The translations under genes were made by a program, and so were the position numbers. Of a DNA stretch of 30,332 nt, positions 18,721-29,842 are shown in pieces (the first letter of the stretch is position 1; each line of letters starts with the position of its first letter). The notes below the pieces were generated by a model. It had not been told where the DNA came from and searched no databases. It saw nothing but the letters and a program-made list of their open reading frames with translations. This stretch comes from Larix sibirica (taxonomy: Eukaryota; Streptophyta; Pinopsida; Pinales; Pinaceae), in contig NWUY0300022500.1 in the NCBI GenBank assembly GCA_004151065.3, forward strand, positions 23,219-53,550, written 5' to 3'.

Positions 18721-19254
18721 TATGTGTAGATTACAACACTGATGGAGAAGTTGTTAAACAAAGATAATAAGTTCCAGTGGAATGAAGAATGTCAACAAAG
18801 CCTCGACACGTTAAAAGAAAAGATGGTGACAACACCTATTATGGCATTTCCAGATTGGCAAAAGGAGTTCCATGTACATGTCGATGCTTCATCCATTGCT
18901 TTAGGCGTATTCCTTGCTCAACCTGGAGAAGGGTCTATCAACCATCCTATTGCGTTCTCTAGCAGGAAGCTATCCACCTTAGAAAGAAATTATACTACAA
19001 TAGAAAGGGAATGATTAGCTATGGTGTATGCTTTAAAAAAAATTAGGCATTATTTGTTAGGAGGACACTTTAAAATGTTCATTGATCATTCTGCTTTAAG
19101 GTACCTATTCAACAAGCCAGTGGGGGGGGGAATATGCCAATGGCTATTGCTATTTCAAGAGTATGATTTCGAAATTGTAGTTAAACTAGGAAGACTGAAT
19201 GCAGGTACTAACCATCAGTTGAGAATAGAAACATAAGAAGATCCAATAAATATA
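18721..19254 (+). pseudogene. RNase H, copy 2
   Basis: HVHVDASSIALGVFLAQP retains the first catalytic Asp. SSRKLSTLERNYTTIERE is followed by a TGA, then AMVYALKKIRHYLLGGHFKM and FIDHSALRYLFNKPV. A run of ten G at about 19123-19132 sits where related copies read Gly-Gly. It degrades the RNA strand during reverse transcription. Confidence 0.8.
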
Positions 19255-20545
19255 GATGACAGCCTCCAAGATGTGCAGCTCTACTCTATGAAAATGATAG
19301 ATGAATACTTTGAAGATATTATAAACGTTTTGGCTATAGGCATGGCACCACAAGGGTTTATTGTAGCACAGAAAAATAAGTTGGTTGTCAAAGCAGCAAA
19401 TTATCAACTCATAGTACTAGGCCAATTATATAAACTAGGACCTGCTGAAATCTCGAGGACGTATTTTTTGGAGCATGAGCGACCCTTGATTCTGGAGGAA
19501 GCTCATGATGATGTCACAAGAGGTCACTATGAAGGGAAAGAAACTACACATAAAATATTGCAAACAAGATTGTGGTGCCATACCTTACATAAGGACGCCG
19601 AGAAATATTGCAAATATTGTGATATCTGGCAAATAGTTGGAAACCATCAAGGAGGGATGAGATGCCATTAGTACCCTAGGTTACATTGTAAGCCTTCGAA
19701 AAATGGGCTGTTGATTTTGTTGGACCAATTAACCCAACTATGAATAGGTCGGGCGCAAGGTACATTATCACTGCGACCGATTGTCTAACTAGATGGGCTG
19801 AAGTCAAGCCAGTAAAATACTATACTGCTTCCATTGCTGCAAATTTCTTATTTGATATTTGGATGCCCTCACATTCTATTAAGTGACCAGGGAATTCACT
19901 TTGTGAATCAGACTATTGAATCACTTACACAAGAATTCCAAATTAATCGTGAGAAGAGTACCCCATATCACCCTCAGGCTAATGGAACCGTTAAGTTCTT
20001 TAATAAGATTATGGAACAAGCTTTAACTAAGGTGTGCAATGTGAACCATGATGACTGGGATCTGAATGTTCCTGCAGTTTTATGGGCTTATCAAACAACT
20101 TGTAATAAGTTGACGGGACAAACACCTTCCAAGATAGTATATGGGCAAGAGGTTTTTATACCAATCGAATATATTGTGCCTAGCTTAAGAATTGTAGCTT
20201 TTAAAAAAAAATTAGACACTGGTGCAGTAGAAGAACGGTTGTCGCATCTATTGCAATTAGAGGAAGACAGATTTCTAGCAGGTTTTCATCAACAAGTCTA
20301 GAAAGGGAGAGAAAAGGCCTATTATGACTGTCAAATCAAGCAGAAGCAATTCCAAGATGGATATTTAGTTCTCCTATACGAAATTAAGTTCCTCAAACAT
20401 CTAGGTAAGTTGAAAATACATGGGTTAGGGCCTTACGTGGTTAAGTACATAACAAGAGGAGGTGCTTTCCAACTTCAGAAACTAAATTGTGAAATTGTGA
20501 AGGGACTAGTCAATGGGAGTCAGCTAAAACTATATAGGGACAGCC
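19255..20545 (+). pseudogene. Integrase, copy 2, catalytic Glu replaced
   Basis: The zinc domain reads EEAHDDVTRGHYEGKETTHK and YCKYCDIWQ; the Cys expected before the Gln is Trp at 19627. The core has the first Asp in WAVDFVGPI (19713) and the second in LLSDQGIHF (19885). The DD35E position, 35 residues further in YHPQANGTVKFFNK, is Lys at 19993 instead of Glu. A GPY/F-like end (LGPYVVKYI) follows at about 20428. Stops and a shift split it. It cannot catalyse integration. Confidence 0.85.
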
Positions 20546-21074
20546 ACAATTCTTATCGAAAATAAGCAAAAATGGTGAAGTCTAGGTGTCACATGAAGTT
20601 GAAAGAAGCACTGGACACTGAGCTATGTCTACATATGTAAAAAAAAAATTCGTTTTAAGTTGTTGCTTGTGTCGAAGTAGGAGTCTATACATATGTCGAA
20701 GTCGTAAATATGTCACAGGTGAACGGGAAAATATTTAAAAGTTGGACGTGAAATTGAAATGACCGGAAAAGTATTTAACAAGTAGCATTAATGGAAATGA
20801 AAAAGGTGATGGATAGAAGATAATAAATGCAATAAATCTCAAAATCCGGAAAAAAGTTGGGAACGATCTACTCATCATAGTGGTAATAAATGTTGTCTTA
20901 ATTAAGGAATTGTGTGCAAGATATAGTCAAATGCATGAAATATATGAACATTATGGAAAAAGAGCAGGTTGCGAGCCATTAAAACTTAGCGTATTTCAAA
21001 ATTCAAGCTCATTTTTCATTTTTGAGAATTGAGAGAAGCATATAAACAAAGAGCATCCCATTGAGTAAAAGTTT
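20546..21074 (+). other. Non-coding spacer between integrase and ORF3 (second unit)
   Basis: No reading frame is visible. It is homologous to 6906-7407, with similar blocks in the same order and small indels. Confidence 0.55.
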
Positions 21075-23939
21075 ATGCGTGAATGAAAAATTGACGATAT
21101 CATTCGATATTTCATGCTGTCTAGGTTTCCAGGAGCTCAAGGTGATCCACAAGTCATTAGCAAGTAGGTACAAGTAGCTCCTTCTATTCCATCAAGGACA
21201 GGACAAAGGAGGACACCACATAAATAGCATAAAGAGGCAAGGACCAAGCACATAAATTATGCAGGCGCATTGACATCTGCGATGCCATTTGGGATGCCAA
21301 AGTACATTCCACTGAGGAAATCAAATGCAAATCCAGTCCAGGTTCCTAAGAACGTTAAATATTCACTTGTTACACCAGAGATCTCAGAAATAGTTTGTCA
21401 AGTAGGTTATATGATGAAAAAGGTTTCGAACTTGAAGTATGTCGACCATGATTTGGCCGACAACACAAATTTCCTAGAATTTGTGCAAGACAAGTATTCA
21501 CAGATGGTACCTAATGTCGAAGAGGAACCTGTGCCTTAGAGTCATTTGAATGGGCTTTGGGTTTGGAGAAATTGGGTCTATTAGGTCTTTTGAAGATACC
21601 CCATTTTGGTAGGAGTCCAGAAGCTAATGCCTACATCAAGCAGCTGCTCCTGTGTGTCCATGGTGGATTTTTGTGGTTAGATGGAAAATTTTGATTGATA
21701 CAGACATGATAACAAGGATTACCAGTCTTCCAACTCATGGGTTGGATCCAGCATCATACTGCATGGGGAATGAGAAAGATCAGGTACTTGAAAACATAAT
21801 GAAAGACAAGTACGAGCTGGAGAAGAGTAACATGGGCTATGAGGTAGCCTCTATTAAAGATAATTCTATTCGATTCGCGACCAAAATTTTGGCAAGTAAG
21901 TTGCTAAGGAAGTGCCGACCAAACTAAGTTCTGGCCTCAGTCACTGCACTGGATCAGTAGTGTGTCGAAGTTGTTCAAATGAACTGGGCCACATTCTTGA
22001 TTAGTGAGTTTTTGAGGGACTGTTAATATGCACAAGAAGCAGGTAATCTCTTTAAGTATTCCTAGTTGTGTCTATTAATTGCTTTGGTGGCTTGGGAGGA
22101 TCCCACAGACTCCCAGTTTGCAGCAGTACCACCTAGTTGTCTTGTAGCTACACGGTTTGCATCATTGTGGGTTAGCGATAATCCATACAGGAAGAGGGAT
22201 TCAATATAATCATGTACATGTATAAGGAATCCATTCATCATAGTATCATGAAGGTTCCTCGGATTGAACCTCGAGTGGTTGATCTTTTTAAGCATATCAT
22301 CTGGTTTAAGGCCACACCACAAAACATGTACATTCAAGCATGGAGTGATCCAAATCAGGAGTTGTTTCCTACTCATTTCAAGCTAATGGAACAAGACATT
22401 GGTGAAATAATTAATGATTGTCCAGAGGAATGGAGGGTGCTCGTTCCTTAGGAATAACTATCTCCAGTTGTGTCATAGGCTGAGGGTGCGAAGGTTCAAC
22501 AGAATGGCGGAGGAAAGAAATGTCAAACACAAAAAGGCGAAGGTCTATCCACTGCAATAGGGGTAACTAGAGGCACATGTGGAGCAGAAGAAGGCCTGCC
22601 ACAATCACAAGAGAAAGATCAAGAATCTGGTGCAATGCAGCCTGGGCCTTCAGGGAAAGGTATCGAAAGTACTAGTAGGAAGGAAAACAAAGAGGAAGGA
22701 TCATAGGGAGTCTGCAGTTTTGGCACTCATAGAGGATGATGTCGATATTCTAACGGATAGATTCAAGGATACAACAAAAGATATATTGCAAAAAGGTATA
22801 GATGCACACTTAAATTTGTATAGAGGAATCCTAACTTACATCAATACATTGTAAGAAGTGTTAGAAGGGATATGGTTAAACTCCACTCCAAAGGATGCAG
22901 TAGTTGAAAATGAGGTCAGTTCTCAAGGGTGAGAGGGATCAATGTCACAGCTAAACTCGACTGCACAACCCCAAATTGTAACCATACCACCAAAGGAATT
23001 AAGATGCCTAGAGAAATAATTTCAAGTGAGTTTCGAAGATTTGAGATGTATTGATCTACATTTAGTAGATGTTCATATGCATACTTTACACACTCTGCAT
23101 TTAAGTATTTCTAATGAGATCAAGGGGAAAGAGAATGCAGTTACAGTTAGATGATGAAGAAAAATATTGAATGGGATTAATTGACTGAAAAATGTAGGGG
23201 ACTTCAAAAAGAGAGGGATGATGTAGAGAGCAAAAGGATTGGTTGTAGAAAGCTATTAAGGAAGTCTGTAGCAAATTTCTTGAAGTAGAGATGGCAGAAA
23301 CAACACCATTGGATCAGAGAAAGCTCTCTAGCTTGGGTGAAATCATAAAAGGTTTTAGAACATGAATCATTGATTTGGAAGCACAAGTTGTGCCAGAGAC
23401 TCCACAAGAAGTACGGGACCAATGAGCTGAGCAATTTAAAGCTTCTATTGAAGTCATTAAGTCCTTAGAGGCAGAATGTGCAAAGCTATTTGATGAAATT
23501 TTGCAGGCTTGGACAACATTGATGGATGATGAAGGTCCGCAGGGCATCATTGTTAAGTTGGAGAGTGCATATTCTAGAGTTGCGAAGCTAAAGGATTTCA
23601 TCAAGACACTACCACCACAATAACAGATGATGAAGGTAGCTGAGAATAAGCAGCTACAAGCCAAAATTAACCAGTTAAGATAAGACTAGCAGAGGTGAAG
23701 CCAGTAAGTAGAGTATATGCAGAAAGAAGCGGTTCAAGTCTATGATATTATTCGAGAAGAGCATGAGCAGATAAAGGCAACAATCAAGCTAGTTGAAGAA
23801 CAAGTTCAGGGTAGTATATCTACAATCCTAATCGAGGATCTAGCAAAACAAACAGAGAGAGGGAAGGATAGTGTTGTTTCAAAAAAGGGCAAGTATGATC
23901 AGTTTTTGATGTAGTAGAAGCAACCACAGGACCAGTAGT
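21075..23939 (+). pseudogene. ORF3 of the retrotransposon, second copy, broken
   Basis: The start context ATGCGTGAATG at 21075 matches the first copy but reads MRE then a stop. Best-kept pieces: 21270-21539 (TSAMPFGMPKYIPLRKSN, NTNFLEFVQDKYSQMVPN); 21652-21927 (ITRITSLPTHGLDPASYC, SIRFATKILASKLLRKCRPN); 22212-22451 (VPRIEPRVVDLFKHI, QDIGEIINDCPEEWRV); and a coiled-coil end, about 23290-23914 (SLGEIIKGFRT, QVYDIIREEHEQIKAT). It sits between integrase and the 3' LTR. Its role is unknown. Confidence 0.6.
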
Positions 23940-23940
23940 N

Positions 23941-24546
23941 AAATTAATCGTGAGAAGAGTACCCCATATCACCCTCAGGCTAATGGAACCGTTAAGTTCT
24001 TTAATAAGATTATGGAACAAGCTTTAACTAAGGTGTGCAATGTGAACCATGATGACTGGGATCTGAATGTTCCTGCAGTTTTATGGGCTTATCAAACAAC
24101 TTGTAATAAGTTGACGGGACAAACACCTTCCAAGATAGTATATGGGCAAGAGGTTTTTATACCAATCGAATATATTGTGCCTAGCTTAAGAATTGTAGCT
24201 TTTAAAAAAAAATTAGACACTGGTGCAGTAGAAGAACGGTTGTCGCATCTATTGCAATTAGAGGAAGACAGATTTCTAGCAGGTTTTCATCAACAAGTCT
24301 AGAAAGGGAGAGAAAAGGCCTATTATGACTGTCAAATCAAGCAGAAGCAATTCCAAGATGGATATTTAGTTCTCCTATACGAAATTAAGTTCCTCAAACA
24401 TCTAGGTAAGTTGAAAATACATGGGTTAGGGCCTTACGTGGTTAAGTACATAACAAGAGGAGGTGCTTTCCAACTTCAGAAACTAAATTGTGAAATTGTG
24501 AAGGGACTAGTCAATGGGAGTCAGCTAAAACTATATAGGGACAGCC
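23941..24546 (+). pseudogene. Integrase C-terminal half (duplicate)
   Basis: It appears identical to 19940-20545, including the Lys in place of the catalytic Glu (23994). It begins in mid-domain immediately after an N, so it has no start of its own. Confidence 0.85.
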
Positions 24547-25075
24547 ACAATTCTTATCGAAAATAAGCAAAAATGGTGAAGTCTAGGTGTCACATGAAGT
24601 TGAAAGAAGCACTGGACACTGAGCTATGTCTACATATGTAAAAAAAAAATTCGTTTTAAGTTGTTGCTTGTGTCGAAGTAGGAGTCTATACATATGTCGA
24701 AGTCGTAAATATGTCACAGGTGAACGGGAAAATATTTAAAAGTTGGACGTGAAATTGAAATGACCGGAAAAGTATTTAACAAGTAGCATTAATGGAAATG
24801 AAAAAGGTGATGGATAGAAGATAATAAATGCAATAAATCTCAAAATCCGGAAAAAAGTTGGGAACGATCTACTCATCATAGTGGTAATAAATGTTGTCTT
24901 AATTAAGGAATTGTGTGCAAGATATAGTCAAATGCATGAAATATATGAACATTATGGAAAAAGAGCAGGTTGCGAGCCATTAAAACTTAGCGTATTTCAA
25001 AATTCAAGCTCATTTTTCATTTTTGAGAATTGAGAGAAGCATATAAACAAAGAGCATCCCATTGAGTAAAAGTTT
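24547..25075 (+). other. Non-coding spacer (duplicate)
   Basis: It appears identical to 20546-21074. Confidence 0.6.
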
Positions 25076-27940
25076 ATGCGTGAATGAAAAATTGACGATA
25101 TCATTCGATATTTCATGCTGTCTAGGTTTCCAGGAGCTCAAGGTGATCCACAAGTCATTAGCAAGTAGGTACAAGTAGCTCCTTCTATTCCATCAAGGAC
25201 AGGACAAAGGAGGACACCACATAAATAGCATAAAGAGGCAAGGACCAAGCACATAAATTATGCAGGCGCATTGACATCTGCGATGCCATTTGGGATGCCA
25301 AAGTACATTCCACTGAGGAAATCAAATGCAAATCCAGTCCAGGTTCCTAAGAACGTTAAATATTCACTTGTTACACCAGAGATCTCAGAAATAGTTTGTC
25401 AAGTAGGTTATATGATGAAAAAGGTTTCGAACTTGAAGTATGTCGACCATGATTTGGCCGACAACACAAATTTCCTAGAATTTGTGCAAGACAAGTATTC
25501 ACAGATGGTACCTAATGTCGAAGAGGAACCTGTGCCTTAGAGTCATTTGAATGGGCTTTGGGTTTGGAGAAATTGGGTCTATTAGGTCTTTTGAAGATAC
25601 CCCATTTTGGTAGGAGTCCAGAAGCTAATGCCTACATCAAGCAGCTGCTCCTGTGTGTCCATGGTGGATTTTTGTGGTTAGATGGAAAATTTTGATTGAT
25701 ACAGACATGATAACAAGGATTACCAGTCTTCCAACTCATGGGTTGGATCCAGCATCATACTGCATGGGGAATGAGAAAGATCAGGTACTTGAAAACATAA
25801 TGAAAGACAAGTACGAGCTGGAGAAGAGTAACATGGGCTATGAGGTAGCCTCTATTAAAGATAATTCTATTCGATTCGCGACCAAAATTTTGGCAAGTAA
25901 GTTGCTAAGGAAGTGCCGACCAAACTAAGTTCTGGCCTCAGTCACTGCACTGGATCAGTAGTGTGTCGAAGTTGTTCAAATGAACTGGGCCACATTCTTG
26001 ATTAGTGAGTTTTTGAGGGACTGTTAATATGCACAAGAAGCAGGTAATCTCTTTAAGTATTCCTAGTTGTGTCTATTAATTGCTTTGGTGGCTTGGGAGG
26101 ATCCCACAGACTCCCAGTTTGCAGCAGTACCACCTAGTTGTCTTGTAGCTACACGGTTTGCATCATTGTGGGTTAGCGATAATCCATACAGGAAGAGGGA
26201 TTCAATATAATCATGTACATGTATAAGGAATCCATTCATCATAGTATCATGAAGGTTCCTCGGATTGAACCTCGAGTGGTTGATCTTTTTAAGCATATCA
26301 TCTGGTTTAAGGCCACACCACAAAACATGTACATTCAAGCATGGAGTGATCCAAATCAGGAGTTGTTTCCTACTCATTTCAAGCTAATGGAACAAGACAT
26401 TGGTGAAATAATTAATGATTGTCCAGAGGAATGGAGGGTGCTCGTTCCTTAGGAATAACTATCTCCAGTTGTGTCATAGGCTGAGGGTGCGAAGGTTCAA
26501 CAGAATGGCGGAGGAAAGAAATGTCAAACACAAAAAGGCGAAGGTCTATCCACTGCAATAGGGGTAACTAGAGGCACATGTGGAGCAGAAGAAGGCCTGC
26601 CACAATCACAAGAGAAAGATCAAGAATCTGGTGCAATGCAGCCTGGGCCTTCAGGGAAAGGTATCGAAAGTACTAGTAGGAAGGAAAACAAAGAGGAAGG
26701 ATCATAGGGAGTCTGCAGTTTTGGCACTCATAGAGGATGATGTCGATATTCTAACGGATAGATTCAAGGATACAACAAAAGATATATTGCAAAAAGGTAT
26801 AGATGCACACTTAAATTTGTATAGAGGAATCCTAACTTACATCAATACATTGTAAGAAGTGTTAGAAGGGATATGGTTAAACTCCACTCCAAAGGATGCA
26901 GTAGTTGAAAATGAGGTCAGTTCTCAAGGGTGAGAGGGATCAATGTCACAGCTAAACTCGACTGCACAACCCCAAATTGTAACCATACCACCAAAGGAAT
27001 TAAGATGCCTAGAGAAATAATTTCAAGTGAGTTTCGAAGATTTGAGATGTATTGATCTACATTTAGTAGATGTTCATATGCATACTTTACACACTCTGCA
27101 TTTAAGTATTTCTAATGAGATCAAGGGGAAAGAGAATGCAGTTACAGTTAGATGATGAAGAAAAATATTGAATGGGATTAATTGACTGAAAAATGTAGGG
27201 GACTTCAAAAAGAGAGGGATGATGTAGAGAGCAAAAGGATTGGTTGTAGAAAGCTATTAAGGAAGTCTGTAGCAAATTTCTTGAAGTAGAGATGGCAGAA
27301 ACAACACCATTGGATCAGAGAAAGCTCTCTAGCTTGGGTGAAATCATAAAAGGTTTTAGAACATGAATCATTGATTTGGAAGCACAAGTTGTGCCAGAGA
27401 CTCCACAAGAAGTACGGGACCAATGAGCTGAGCAATTTAAAGCTTCTATTGAAGTCATTAAGTCCTTAGAGGCAGAATGTGCAAAGCTATTTGATGAAAT
27501 TTTGCAGGCTTGGACAACATTGATGGATGATGAAGGTCCGCAGGGCATCATTGTTAAGTTGGAGAGTGCATATTCTAGAGTTGCGAAGCTAAAGGATTTC
27601 ATCAAGACACTACCACCACAATAACAGATGATGAAGGTAGCTGAGAATAAGCAGCTACAAGCCAAAATTAACCAGTTAAGATAAGACTAGCAGAGGTGAA
27701 GCCAGTAAGTAGAGTATATGCAGAAAGAAGCGGTTCAAGTCTATGATATTATTCGAGAAGAGCATGAGCAGATAAAGGCAACAATCAAGCTAGTTGAAGA
27801 ACAAGTTCAGGGTAGTATATCTACAATCCTAATCGAGGATCTAGCAAAACAAACAGAGAGAGGGAAGGATAGTGTTGTTTCAAAAAAGGGCAAGTATGAT
27901 CAGTTTTTGATGTAGTAGAAGCAACCACAGGACCAGTAGT
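25076..27940 (+). pseudogene. ORF3 of the retrotransposon (duplicate of second copy)
   Basis: It carries the same stops and shifts as 21075-23939. In this copy the reading continues past the coiled coil through non-coding bases to the G-rich tract and LTR C, showing how the region normally ends. Confidence 0.65.
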
Positions 27941-27966
27941 AAAGTGGCTCGGGATGAGCCACATCT

Positions 27967-27980
27967 GAGTGTTGGGGGCT
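27967..27980 (+). other. Polypurine-tract-like segment before LTR C
   Basis: GAGTGTTGGGGGCT directly precedes the LTR, identical to the segment before LTR B. Confidence 0.4.
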
Positions 27981-28211
27981 TGTTGGGCCTGGGAATGTTT
28001 TGACATGATTTTTTAACCGATTTTGGTATGAATGGAGACAGGAAGAAGTGGTCAGTGAAAGTAGGATTGACTCTGTTGAAGCGACCAAAGAATAAGAAGC
28101 GAAGGGCATTTGACTTCACTAACAACAAGTTAGTTGAGAGCAGTTACAAATTTTTTCCACTTACATTAATGAGTTTAAGTAGTAGGAGCGGGGAAGCATA
28201 CGAATAAGTCC

Positions 28212-28219
28212 TATATATG
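28212..28219 (+). promoter_or_regulatory. LTR C TATA box
   Basis: CCTATATATGTGTAATGGG is the equivalent of the LTR A and B TATA boxes, slightly diverged. Confidence 0.45.
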
Positions 28220-28254
28220 TGTAATGGGTTGGGAATTTTGGGGTTGGTTAGACN

Positions 28255-28285
28255 AAAGAGAGAGAGAGAGAGAGAGAGAGAGAAC
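28255..28285 (+). repeat. GA microsatellite in LTR C
   Basis: An uninterrupted GA run of about 13-14 units follows an N at 28254. LTRs A and B have only 4-6 units at the same place. The run has expanded, and the N probably reflects base-calling or assembly difficulty. Confidence 0.85.
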
Positions 28286-28909
28286 ATATAGTTATTCCAT
28301 ATGTACTGAAGAGAAACATGTTTTGATATTGTTGTAAATTTTGATGTATAAGAGAGTTGCAAGAGGTTGTAGTGATCTACAAGTTGAGTGCACAGGTTTG
28401 TTGTAATGAGGAAAAAACATCTATTGGTTGTGTGTGCAGACATGAAGTGCTAATTTTGTTGCAACTCATGAATAAGAATAGCACTTTCATGGTTTTTCCT
28501 TGTCTTGGGTTTCTACGTAATTTTTGGTGTTCATGTGTGTGGATGATTGATGTGTGTTAATCTATTTTTATGTGCCATGCATTATAATGATATATTGATG
28601 TTGATTTGATAATATATAAGAAGTAAGTTAGCATGCTACGAATCTGCTATATGAACCTAATAATTGTGATATGTTTGCATTATATGGACTTTGTGAAATG
28701 TTCGTTGTTCTTTCAAAGCTATAAAATGTTAGTTGTTGTATAGTTTTGGTCATTCCATTTGCTAATGCAGAAACCTGGTTCCTGTAGTTCCCATGGGTAC
28801 CTTGGATGAAATGTCACTTGTTCACAGGTGATGCCGAAAGAGCCAGTATCTTGCGATTTGTTGGTGAATAGTTTAAGTGAACCTGAGTCAAAGTATAGAT
28901 AAGCCAACG

Positions 28910-28914
28910 ATAAC
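28910..28914 (+). repeat. Target-site duplication, right (ATAAC)
   Basis: This direct repeat of 6024-6028 defines the outer limit of the insertion and confirms the right end of LTR C. The empty site would read CTACATAACTCCATC. Confidence 0.8.
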
Positions 28915-29109
28915 TCCATCTATGTATTATGTTGTAAATAATATTGTTTTGAATTTTTTGGAAGGATGATCTTGGGAAGGCACCTGTGCATGACATTATA
29001 TAGCCTCCTCTAAAAACTTGACTCATTTTTATTTCTTAAATTTATTTAATTTTTTGTAATTTTCCTAGAATTAATAATATAATAAACTTTACATGATATA
29101 TGTGCGCAG

Positions 29110-29298
29110 GACTACTCCACCCATGATCCAAATGTGGTTGATGATGATGACATCTTTCTCGATGATCCAAACCCACGAGAAATTATCCGTAAGCTTATGC
29201 GGAAGATGAATCAAGAATTGTTTTCATTGTTCGATTCTAACTCACCTGAACTATTGAAAAGGAGGAATGTTTTGGTTGAAAGACTAAGGAGATTTTGA
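29110..29298 (+). pseudogene. Exon of a Transposase_24-like (plant En/Spm-associated) gene
   Basis: The acceptor ATGTGCGCAG is followed in phase 0 by DYSTHDPNVVDDDDIF, LDDPNPREIIRKLMRKMNQE and LLKRRNVLVERLRRF. A TGA then lies directly before the donor GTAAGC at 29299. The TGA is one transition from CGA (Arg), a likely premature stop. The interval 28915-29109 before it is AT-rich and fits an intron end. It is an acidic, then helical exon with no catalytic motif of its own. Confidence 0.5.
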
Positions 29299-29426
29299 GT
29301 AAGCTAAAAGTACATTTGTCAATTTTTATTTATTTATTATTTTATTATTTTATTTTATTTTTTATATTTACCTGGAACAAAAAATGAAATTGTTTGGCAC
29401 ATGATTATCAGTTCTTTCTTCAACAG
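29299..29426 (+). other. Candidate intron (128 bp)
   Basis: Donor GTAAGC, acceptor TTCTTTCTTCAACAG. The interior is very AT-rich (TATTTATTATTTTATT). Both flanking exons are phase 0 across it. Confidence 0.6.
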
Positions 29427-29760
29427 ACTAAACCTCTTCATCCTAGTGTTGGCAGCAGCCATGCAACACAAGAGGCTATGGGAGCCTCACCTCCTCCTCA
29501 CATTGTATCATATTCTCCACCATTGGCTACTAGTGCGATGCCTATATTGGATACTCCTGTATCAACTTTTGATCATTCATGTGACACCCCTGCACATGGC
29601 ACAAGTGCTCTTCATGAATGTGTTGGTCGAGGTGGTGTCCCCATTCCTAGTTCAGCTAAAGAATTTTACGGAGTAGTTTTCGTTAAGGCTAGTGGGACAC
29701 TATCCCTTGAGATTCTCATGGATGAAAACCTAGTGCCAATGAAGCTATAGAAACTCCCAG
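29427..29760 (+). pseudogene. Second exon of the Transposase_24-like gene
   Basis: It opens TKPLHPSVGSSHATQEAM and runs through a Pro/Ser/Thr-rich linker to RGGVPIPSSAKEFYGVVF and SLEILMDENLVP. The order of a low-complexity linker and then a short beta-rich block resembles plant Transposase_24 proteins, where a GRG-like motif precedes a block ending near a conserved Asn/Trp. A TAG at 29748 breaks the frame 12 bp before the strong donor CAG|GTAACT at 29761. Confidence 0.5.
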
Positions 29761-29842
29761 GTAACTAATTATGCATCTATATGCCACAACGTTATATAAT
29801 TCTAGTAATTTTTAATCTATTTGAATATTATTTACTTTATAG
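29761..29842 (+). other. Candidate intron (82 bp)
   Basis: Donor CAG|GTAACT, acceptor TTTACTTTATAG|GG, AT-rich interior. The length is typical for a short plant intron. Confidence 0.5.

Larger units (their letters stand above)
19940..23939 (+). repeat. 4,000-bp direct repeat, first copy
   Basis: It appears identical to 23941-27940 at a constant offset of 4001, running from AAATTAATCGTGAGAAG to GGACCAGTAGT. It spans the integrase end, spacer and ORF3. It ends directly at the N at 23940. I compared start, end, many internal lines and all translated segments, but did not run a full alignment. Confidence 0.9.
23941..27940 (+). repeat. 4,000-bp direct repeat, second copy
   Basis: This copy begins one base after the N at 23940, within integrase (KSTPYHPQANGTVKFF), and runs to the end of ORF3. 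Only this copy continues into the G-rich tract and LTR C. It is therefore the copy joined to real flanking sequence on the right, while the first copy is joined on the left. Confidence 0.9.
6029..28909 (+). mobile_element. Composite Ty3/gypsy LTR retrotransposon insertion with three LTRs
   Basis: The outer LTRs are directly flanked by matching ATAAC repeats, so the whole block behaves as one insertion. The internal order is LTR A, pol end plus ORF3, LTR B, gag, pol and ORF3 with duplicated parts, LTR C. Such LTR-internal-LTR-internal-LTR chains arise by unequal recombination between copies. Coding capacity is destroyed by many stops and shifts. No chromodomain follows the integrase, so this is a non-chromovirus gypsy element. 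Single Ns at 6581, 16308 and 23940 coincide with jumps in internal order, so part of the internal structure may be mis-assembled. Confidence 0.8.
27981..28909 (+). repeat. LTR C (3' LTR)
   Basis: The 929-bp repeat begins TGTTGGGCCTGGG and ends AAGCCAACG, where LTR B ends CCAACA, so the terminal CA has mutated to CG. It is followed at once by ATAAC, matching the left target repeat. It differs from LTR B by many substitutions and small indels, so the insertion is old. Confidence 0.9.
5970..29109 (+). other. Candidate intron between SET and transposase-like exons, now holding the retroelement
   Basis: The donor GG|GTAAAT at 5970 and the acceptor ATGTGCGCAG ending at 29109 are both phase 0. Removing the 22.9-kb insertion and one target repeat leaves an intron of about 250 bp, normal for a plant. 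This is inferred from splice signals, strand and phase only. Confidence 0.35.

Noticed and set aside
22062-22376. Minus-strand ORFs such as 22062-22376 and 23314-23664, repeated at +4001
   Set aside because: They are complements of the ORF3 coding strand. Their duplication merely follows the 4-kb repeat.
23941-27940. Segmental tandem duplication as a recent biological event
   Set aside because: Not fully excluded, but identity over exactly 4,000 bp joined by one N inside an otherwise strongly diverged element is better explained by assembly.
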